Assembly (NCBI RefSeq): GCF_002288925.2
Contig: NW_022098072.1
Coordinates: forward strand, 19,206,326-19,270,325
Origin: Delphinapterus leucas
Taxonomy: Eukaryota; Chordata; Mammalia; Artiodactyla; Monodontidae
Reading direction: 5' to 3'
DNA length: 64,000 bases
Shown: in pieces, positions 56,940 to 64,000 of the stretch
Layout of the letters: each line of letters opens with the position of its first letter
How positions within the stretch are numbered: the stretch's first letter is position 1
The notes under the pieces: model-generated
The model's database searches: none
What the model saw: only the letters and a program-made list of their open reading frames with translations
What the model was told of the DNA's origin: nothing
Position numbers and translations under genes: made by a program

Positions 56940-57535
56940 CTAACAATTCACTAAAGGGAAATAGAGCTTTCCAGCAACTGTGAAGCTAGCTGGGAAGATC
57001 CCAGCCAAGTGCGAACTTGGGATCTCACTGTCCTCCCAGCCCTTCGACCCTCCCCCAAAGCCTCTCAGTGAAATGGTTTGACCCCACCCACAAAAAAAGG
57101 AACTAGAGATCTAAGCAAAGAACTAGGTACAAAGGTGTTCATTAAAATATTACTTATAATTGGGAGAACACCGGATACAATCCAAATAGCCAGTAACAGG
57201 ATTAAGTATAGTACACCCAAAGGATATAATATTATGGAGCTATTTTAAAAGCATGTGGCAGAAATGATTAATCACGTGATAATAATTAAATTAAAAGGCA
57301 GGTTATAGAACAACTTTGTTGAAATATATATGTTTGTGTGTACAAGTATCTGTATAAACGCACTGGCGGAAAAAGACCGGAAGAATTTGTATCAAAATAC
57401 AAATTGTAGTTATTTCTAGGTGGTAGGGTTACAGGTGACTTGTACTTTCTTCTTTGTACCTTTTTCCCCCTACTTTTAGCAGTGAACGTATATGGCTTAC
57501 ATAATCAGAAAGAAACAATAAATTTGGGGATTGAA
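56940..57535 (+). mobile_element. Old L1 3' end
   Basis: 'aaggtgttcattaaaatattacttataat', 'ggattaagtatagtacaccc', 'taatattatggagctattttaaaa' and 'ggtggtagggttacaggtgac' follow the order of an L1M 3' end. It ends near 'gaaacaataaatt'. Confidence 0.6.
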
Positions 57536-57539
57536 AAAA

Positions 57540-58004
57540 TCATTGTGCTTGTGATGGCAGGGAGCACTAATTTCTGACTCGTTTTCCTTGGAATTTTTTG
57601 CTTAACATTTGCATGTAAACCCCAAAAGGGAAACAGATCACCACAGCAGTGCTCTACTTGGGTAGGGGTGACGGGCCAAGGGGAAAGGGCTGTGAGGCAC
57701 AGTCTGCTCAGTTCTCTCCTTCACCACCTGCCCCCAACCCTCACATGCCCTTGTTGGGTCCCTTCACATCCCGCTTGAAAACCATAGACTTCTGTGGCCA
57801 GCAGCACAGATTTTTTGACACACCAGTGTGGACACGCCATGGCTGCTCTCCAGCCCTGAACACACTCCTTTATTTTCACAACATGATGTCAGCTTTACTG
57901 TATATACAAGTGTAAAAACTTATGCCTTTGTTCTTAAACAGCAAATGGAAAAGCCATACTCCATGATCCTGTCAGAGAAGATGACGCCGAACAGTCAGAG
58001 AGGT
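57540..58004. other. Unrecognised non-coding stretch
   Basis: No named repeat. The 88- and 98-codon frames overlap in different phases; the second runs into MIR sequence. Confidence 0.4.
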
Positions 58005-58005
58005 G

Positions 58006-58238
58006 CTGATGGTGCAGTGGCTGAGAGCAAGGAGCCACAGAACATGGGTTCAAATACCGTCTATTATGGGGTGACTTTGGGCAAGCTACTGACCGTCTTT
58101 CTGTTTAGGTTTCCTCATCTGTAAAAAGATGGTGGTGCTTGTAGCACTGACCATGTAGAAACATCAAGTATTAAATGAGCAAATACATGTAAAAGCATTT
58201 AGGGTAGCAACTGGTACATGCTGTTTGCCATTGTTTTC
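58006..58238 (+). repeat. Nearly complete MIR
   Basis: 'gatggtgcagtggctgagagc', 'catgggttcaaatacc', 'gtgactttgggcaagctactgacc', 'tttcctcatctgtaaaaagatgg' and 'attaaatgagcaaatacatgtaaaagc' are in MIR order from the tRNA-like head to the core and 3' region. Confidence 0.8.
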
Positions 58239-58850
58239 TGCTCAACCTATATCAAAAAGCTCAATTACAAAAAATAATATTCGTGGAGGATGTTGACTGT
58301 ATATTCCTCTAAATATTCAGTTTTTTCCTATGAATATTCAATTACAGAGGTGCATATTTGGTTAACACTACTTTGGTGACTGATAAAATTACTTCTGCTG
58401 AATTATGCTTTGCTATATCATTTGTTTTGATGAAAATGATAAGAAATAGACATCCATAAGAAAGTTGCCTTTGCTGCCATTGCAGGGATGGTGCCAATGA
58501 CACTGACCATATTCACCTGGAAGCCTCCCCTAAGGACCCACACTAAAAGCTTTCCTCAGAGCGCGGTACTTCTGGTTTACTCATGTGTTTTAAATGCAAG
58601 GCAATTTAGCTTCTGTTTCTAATCATGGCCCCTTCCTTCCATTGGCTACAGAAGCTACTCAGGACCCTATGACAAGCATTCTCCAATCCTATCCATGAAT
58701 TCATGGCTTTCTTTTACTGTTATTTATCCTCTACCTCAAATTCTTCATCTATCTGTAACCTGGTATATAATGCATGTTTCTATAAGCTGACTCAAAATTT
58801 TTTTTAATTGGAATAAGACAGAATAAATAAGTAAATAAGTAATAAGTAAA
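58239..58850. other. Unrecognised non-coding stretch
   Basis: No named repeat and no supported frame. Confidence 0.4.
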
Positions 58851-58853
58851 TAC

Positions 58854-59199
58854 TGGACTTCCCTGGTAATGCAGTGGTTAAGAATCCGCCTGCCAATGCA
58901 GGGGACAAGGGTTCAAGCCCTGGTCCGGGAAGATTCCACATGCCAAGGAGCAACTAAGCCTGTGCACCACAACTACTGAGCCTGTGCTCTAGAACCCGCG
59001 AACCACAACTACCGATCCCGTGTGCCACAACTACTGAAGCCCACACGCCTAGAACCCGTGCTGCGCAACGAGAAGCCACCGCAATGAGAAGCCTGCGCAC
59101 CGCAAGGAAGAGTAGCCCCCTGTCGCCGCAACTAGAGAAAGCCCGTGCGCAGCAATGAAGACCCAATACAGCCAAAAATAAAATGTATACATTTTTAAA
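58854..59199 (+). mobile_element. CHR-type SINE, long form
   Basis: Complete long form, tggacttccctggtaatgc to 'cagccaaaaataaaatg'. Perfect TSD aataagtaaatac (58841-58853 and 59200-59212). The 113-codon reverse frame is a read-through. Confidence 0.94.
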
Positions 59200-59212
59200 A
59201 ATAAGTAAATAC

Positions 59213-60030
59213 AAAACCAAATGCCTACTGACAAACAGTGTCAATAATGAAACTACAAAGGGAAACTCTTGTTTCCTCAATGCATTCACATTCAACTCTC
59301 AACAAGCGTTGCGTCACTGGTCATATTTCACAAGCCCCGTCAAACAGTTCAAAGTTGTTGCAGCCTCATTTAAAATGAACAGCAACTACCAATCAGACTG
59401 CTAATCTATCATTAAGAGAACCCTTCTCCAAGTCTTCAGAAAATGCAGTAGGGCGCAAAATGACAACTGAATAACGGAACAGATGAATATGATGAATGCC
59501 CGGTATCTCCTCGAGTAACAACAACGAATTTGCATTAATTTTTGAAGGCTCAGCATAGAGTACTGAAACGAATTTTTCACAGATGGGAGGGCAAGCTCAC
59601 AAAAGCTCACAGGAAAAAAAAATTGTGAATCACGGAATGTTTCAAGTTGCATGGAATCTTAATATTAATATTCTTAAACTGGAAAATATCTCCCCAAAGC
59701 CCAATCCTCTTAAAGCCCAGAGAGGTTTCCAGGGGCCATGGAGCAAGTTTTCAGAACAAGGACTGGCATCTATATCTGCTTATGATGCTGGCTCAGACGC
59801 TGGACCCAGAGGACTCTAGCGTGAGTCTGTGTGTCCTTTTCCAGTTGCGTAGAAATCCAAACGATGAACTAGAGGAAAGTGACCTTACCTGTCTCCAAGC
59901 ACAGCTCTACTGTAAGCACCTCTGATAGTCACAGTGGTTCGAAGCCAGGGGCCAGAACCCCGTCTGACTCCCCAGCCCCTGCCCGCCAAATGATCTAAGA
60001 AAGCAGAGCTGCCTAAACCCACTCTCAGGC
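59213..60030. other. Unrecognised non-coding stretch
   Basis: No named repeat. Overlapping 78- and 92-codon frames at 59583-59925 have no motif. Confidence 0.4.
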
Positions 60031-60031
60031 C

Positions 60032-60212
60032 CGTGCTTCGCAATTTGGCTGCACTTTAGAATCATCTGGGGAGCTTTTTAAATCTACTGATGACTAAACT
60101 CCACCCAGGCCAATTAAATCAGAATCTTCTAGGTAGGCAAAGCTGACAGACATCACCGTTTTAAAAACTTCCCAAGTGATTCTAATATGCAGTCAGATTT
60201 GAGAACCATTGT
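60032..60212 (+). mobile_element. MER5A-like hAT element
   Basis: 'caatttggctgcactttagaatcatctggggagc' at the left mirrors 'cccaagtgattctaatatgcagtcagatttgagaaccatt' at the right, with 'aattaaatcagaatcttct' between. About 180 bp, as usual for MER5A. Confidence 0.8.
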
Positions 60213-60519
60213 TGGAGATAAGCAGGTTTGCCTGTATGATGAAAACTGAGCAGCCACAAGAGACTAGCCTGTTTAGAAATAGCCCTAGCTACCTTCTTGT
60301 GCTTCCCCCCAAGACCTAATATAGTATCAAAAGTCTGCCCTCCCCTCCCCCACTGACTTACTCTGCTACTAAGGTACGGCTACTGGCTGTTTTACTAACT
60401 CAGTATTAACTTAGCACCTACTCTCAGGAATCCAGAAATGAAATATGAAGCACAAAATGAAATGTGCTTCCTGCCTTCAAAGAGCACAGACAGGTCAATG
60501 CAATGTCCACACATCCATA
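60213..60519. other. Unrecognised non-coding stretch
   Basis: No named repeat. Confidence 0.35.
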
Positions 60520-60532
60520 AAAAAGAATGCTG

Positions 60533-60730
60533 ACAACAAGGTCCTACTGTCTAGCACAGGGAACTATATTCAATATCCTGTGATAAACCATAAAGGCAAA
60601 GAATATTTAAAAAGAATGTATGTGTGTAACTGAGTCACTTTGCTGTACAGCAGAGATTGGCACAGCACTGTAAATCAACTATACTTCAATAAAAAAAAAT
60701 TTTTTAAATAAAATTAATGTAATGAAAAAC
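60533..60730 (+). mobile_element. Young L1 3' end, extremely 5'-truncated
   Basis: 198 bp of L1 3' UTR ('acaacaaggtcctactgtctagcacaggg' to 'atacttcaataaaaaaaaa') with an untidy A-rich tail. Perfect TSD aaaaagaatgctg (60520-60532 and 60731-60743). Confidence 0.93.
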
Positions 60731-60749
60731 AAAAAGAATGCTGGCCAAT

Positions 60750-60995
60750 GTTTATCAAGTCCTAGCAATGTACCACTCTTCTAAAACTTTGTGTATTAAC
60801 TCATTTAATTCTCCCAACAGGCTTACGAGATAGGTACCATTATCCAGTGCCTTTACAGACAAGACTCCTGAGCCACAGAGAATTTATGTACATGCCTGTG
60901 CTCCTTTCACTAGTCAGAGCTGGGCGGGGAGTCAAACTGAGGCAGCCTGGCTCTAGCATCCATGCCTTTAACCGCTACACTGAGTTGCATGCATG
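60750..60995 (-). repeat. MIR copy
   Basis: 'tgtgtattaactcatttaattctcccaacagg', 'gagataggtaccattatcc', 'gagtcaaactgaggcagcctggctc', 'gcctttaaccgctacactg' form a nearly complete reversed MIR. Confidence 0.8.
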
Positions 60996-62197
60996 GGTGT
61001 GTTCAAAGCCATGGAGGCATAAAAAGACATTGTTGATTCAGAGAATGGTGGGCAATCCAGTGTGGCTAAAAATGGGGCTGAAAAGTTGGGCTGGAACCAG
61101 ACTATGAAAAGCCTTACGGTCTGTGAATGGGGGTTTCTCTTCTATCTTCTGTGGGCAAAGGGTAGCCAACCAAACTTTTAAAGTTAGGAGCAAAATGATC
61201 AGATCTACATTTCAAAGAATAGCCACTGGGTGGAAAGACTAAGGGCAGAGAGGCACAGCTTTGACAGAGGATGCAAGTCAGAGGAAGGCAGGCAGATGGG
61301 AAAGAGAGGCAGGATGCCTAGACATTTCTGACTCAGAAGTGACAGGATGCTGTGGCTGATTGGAGATGGGAAGAGAGAGGAAGGAGGCTCCTAGGTTTGT
61401 GATGAGACTTGGCAGGTAGGTGCTCTGAAGAGAGAAGCAGTGGGTCTGTGGAGGGAAGGTAACGAGTTCAGTTTTGGACGTTGTTGGGTTTCCGCAAACC
61501 GGAGCATCCTCCAGTTGCTAAGAGGCCAGTTACACCACCTCAAACCCTCTGAGCTCACAGAGAGATTTCTCTGCAATATCACAGATACGAAAACTTCCTA
61601 ACGTTTCTTAGAAATGCATTTGGTTTTAAATTGACATGTAATCTGAAGAGAAACTGAGGAGCAAATCATGATGGTGATTGTATTGTTTCAAAAAATGCCA
61701 TCCTACCAAAGTTAGAAAAAATACTCTCTTTATACTAAGGAAGGAATCCAAAAATATTCACACTAACCCCAGATAAGGTCTATGAGAAACGGAAAACACA
61801 TACTTTTCAGCTACCTAAGTATTTGAGTTCTATTTTAAGGACAGTGGCATTGGGTATGGGTGTTTAGAATATGTTTAGTTCTAAACAGATTTTTCTCGTC
61901 TTAACGTTATGGCAAAGCAGCTATCTGCTTTCCTCTAAATTGTCTGCTTTTGTCTATTAAGGCTCAACTTAGCTGAAGGGACACCCATACAATGGCCACC
62001 CGTTACTCAATCTAGCCATTAATTATATGACTAGTATTTCAGCGTGGATATTTAAAATATAACCCCCAAATCGAATTTTGAGTATTTCTCTCATAAATTT
62101 AAAACAGCTCATATTTGTTTAAAGCCATTTCCAAAGAATAGTTGAAAAAGTAATTATATAATAGTTCCTCCTCCATGAGCATGGATGATTACTTTTG
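60996..62197. other. Ancient repeat tail followed by unrecognised DNA
   Basis: 60996-61490 has blocks such as 'gagcaaaatgatcagatctacatttcaaa' and 'gaaggaggctcctaggtttgtgatg' typical of an ancient dispersed repeat, possibly the one at 1938-2325. 61490-62197 is AT-rich and not recognised. Confidence 0.35.
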
Positions 62198-62216
62198 AAA
62201 AGATATACCCAAGTTT

Positions 62217-62437
62217 GGGGGACTTCCCTGGTGGTCCTGTGGCTAAGACTCCAGGCTGCCAATGCAGGGGGCCCGGGTTCAATCCACAGTCAGGGAACTA
62301 GATCCCGCATGCCGCAACTAAGAGTTCGCACGTCTCAACTAAAGATCCTGCACGCGACAACGAAGATCCCGAGTGTCAAAACTAAGACCCGGCGCGGCCA
62401 AATAAATAAGTACGGTGTTTTTTAAAAATAAAAAAAT
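62217..62437 (+). mobile_element. Short tRNA-related SINE with 'gatcc' modules
   Basis: gggacttccctggtggtcc head, B-box-like ggttcaatcc, then 'aagatcctgcacgc' and 'aagatcccgagtg' modules and an A/T-rich tail. The TSD aaaagatata(c/t)(c/g)caagttt flanks it (62198-62216 and 62438-62456). Same subclass as 47322-47500. Confidence 0.92.
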
Positions 62438-62624
62438 AAAAGATATATGCAAGTTTTTGGTTGCTTTTCTATAAATTTATATTAGACCAAGGGTTGGCGT
62501 CGATTGTCTGTTTTCAGATTTCAGAGCTAAGCCCTGCCATCCTCTGCAGGCAGCAACCCTTCCTTGAGAAACAGGCTTTGGCTTGTTATTGGGCTTAAGA
62601 CTGAATGCTTGACCACGGACTGCC

Positions 62625-63900
62625 ATGCAACCTAAGCTGCCCATCATGACCTGGGTATGGTCTAACCACCAACCCATAAAGTTGGATGTGCACATCAGCA
62701 CTCCATTGTCAAATGAAGGTGGCATGAATGATACTGGGCTTGAGCAGGCCCTAAAAATACATACGCGTAAGTTACAGGAGGAAGTGGCCCAAATGCCCAT
62801 GGGCCATATTCCCGCTACATTACCATCTCTCTCCCAGCCTGTACCTATGTCTTCACGGGGAGTTCCCTATGACCAGTTGACTGAGGAAGAGAAAACTTGG
62901 ACCTGGTTTACAGAAGCTGCCGCACAATATATGCAGGCCACACCCCGAAGTGGACAGCTACAGCCACACAACGGCATTCTGGGACATCCCTGAAGGACAG
63001 TGATAAAGGGAAACGCTCCTAGTGGGCAAAATTACAAGCAGCGCTCGGAAGGAGAAATGGCCAGAGATTAAGTCTATACCAGCTCCTGGTCTGTGGGCAA
63101 CAGTCTGGCTGAATGGACATGGATAGAATATGATTGGAAAATCGGTGACAAGGCAGGATGAGGAGGAAGAGGTATGTGGAGAGACGTCTTTGAACGGGAA
63201 AAGAATGTGAAGATATTTTTGTCCCATGTGAATGTTCACTAAAAGGTAAACCTCAGCAGAGGGGGATTCTAATAAAGTGGATAAGATGGCCTGTTCTGTG
63301 GCTACCAGTCAGCTTCCTTCCCTGCCCATCCCTGTCATCATCCAATCGGCTCATGAACAAAGTGGCCACAGTGGCAGGGATGGAGATTATGCATGGTCCC
63401 AAGTAACGTCGGCTTGTGTTAAGGCTGATCTGGCTACAGCCACTGCTGAGGGCTCAGTCTGCTGCATCAGAGACCAATACCGAGTTCCCTATATGGCTCC
63501 ATTGCTTGAGGTGATCGGCCAGGTGGAATGTTGATTACATGGGACCACATCATCATAGAAGGGGCAGCATTTTAAAGGAGTAAACACTTATTCTGAATAT
63601 GGATTTGCCTTCCCTGCGTGCAATGCTTCTACCAAAACTACCATCCGTGGATTTACGGAGTACCTTATCAACCACCACGGTGATTCACACAACATTGCTT
63701 CTGATCAAAGAACTTCTTATTCCCAAATTCCAGCCTTTTTTTGGCTAGAGCTAGGAGTCCAGGACTACACTGGAAGAGTCAAAGAAAAGAACTCAGGACT
63801 ACTAAAGGAGCAGATGGAAATGACAATCTCAGAAAACCAAAGTGACTTGTGGCCCTCTGTGCAGATATGAATACACTGCCAGTGACTACACAGACTGAGG
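62625..63900 (+). pseudogene. Decayed endogenous retrovirus pol (RNase H to integrase)
   Basis: 62625-62993 (122 codons) ends in the start of a retroviral RNase H domain. About 63000-63240 holds the rest of RNase H in shifted frames ('gggcaacagtctggctgaatgg', 'gtcccatgtgaatgttcact'). 63277-63534 (85 codons) has the integrase N-terminal zinc-binding region, with its HEQSGH pair recognisable and the following cysteine pair altered. 63535-63730 has integrase-core-like sequence. Frameshifts and in-frame stops separate the pieces, so no protein can be made. The order fits a class I (gammaretrovirus-like) element. No LTR is visible on the left, and the element continues past the right edge. Confidence 0.7.
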
Positions 63901-64000
63901 GACCTAGCATATGCTGTTCCCTCCACCAGGAGTTCTCCAGATCCTCCATAACATAGCTCAAATGTCAAAGACCATCCATCATCACTCAACCATAGCCCAC

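Noticed and set aside
1..64000. CRISPR arrays, bacterial operons, riboswitches, phage or plasmid functions
   Set aside because: No regularly spaced direct repeats with unique spacers, no dense gene packing. The SINE/LINE/LTR content is plainly mammalian.

Overview
This window is mammalian, and almost certainly cetacean, nuclear DNA with no recognisable protein-coding gene. The diagnostic signal is about 25 copies of tRNA-Glu-related SINEs of the CHR type (Cetacea-Hippopotamus-Ruminantia). Fourteen are of a short form that starts GGGCTTCCCTGGTGGC and ends in CCGCAAAA; several of these are nearly identical to one another, so they are young. The L1 3' ends are also of the artiodactyl/cetacean kind. 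The species cannot be told from sequence alone. One 100-base N gap lies at 49775-49874.

Layout. 1-20 kb holds a SINE-in-L1 nest, two long L2 copies, MaLR (MLT1-type) LTRs, about eight related solo LTRs in both orientations, one other solo LTR with TATA box and poly(A) signal, and an old L1 cut by two LTRs and a SINE. 20.7-26.4 kb is one nearly full-length L1 (5' leader, ORF1, ORF2, 3' end) whose ORF2 is inverted in place; direct repeats flank the whole element. 26.4-34 kb holds poorly recognisable DNA, an L1 cut by a MER20-like hAT element, a MaLR-like LTR and a reverse SINE. 34-38 kb is a dense nest: a MIR cut by an LTR-like block and a SINE; a MaLR-like LTR cut by an internal L1 ORF1 piece, itself cut by a young L1 tail; an old reverse L1 with two SINEs; a second MER20-like copy with a SINE. 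38-49 kb has scattered SINEs, L1 fragments and a reverse LTR end with an adenine tail. 49-51 kb has two young truncated L1s, one containing the gap. 51-62 kb has old L1, L2, MIR, MER5A-like and MLT1 copies. 62.6-64 kb is a decayed endogenous retrovirus pol segment (RNase H to integrase) that runs off the right edge.

No genes act together here. All longer open frames are read-throughs of SINEs, remnants of L1 ORF1/ORF2 or of the retroviral pol, or unrecognised frames without support. Family names are given from remembered consensus patterns; target-site duplications (TSDs), tails, inverted repeats and nesting were read directly from the sequence. I found no undescribed functional system. The most unusual observations are the in-place L1 ORF2 inversion, a poly(A)-only insertion with its own TSD, an internal L1 ORF1 fragment set in an LTR without an L1 3' end, a perfect 17-bp hairpin, and a fold-back with a 112-bp duplication at the assembly gap.
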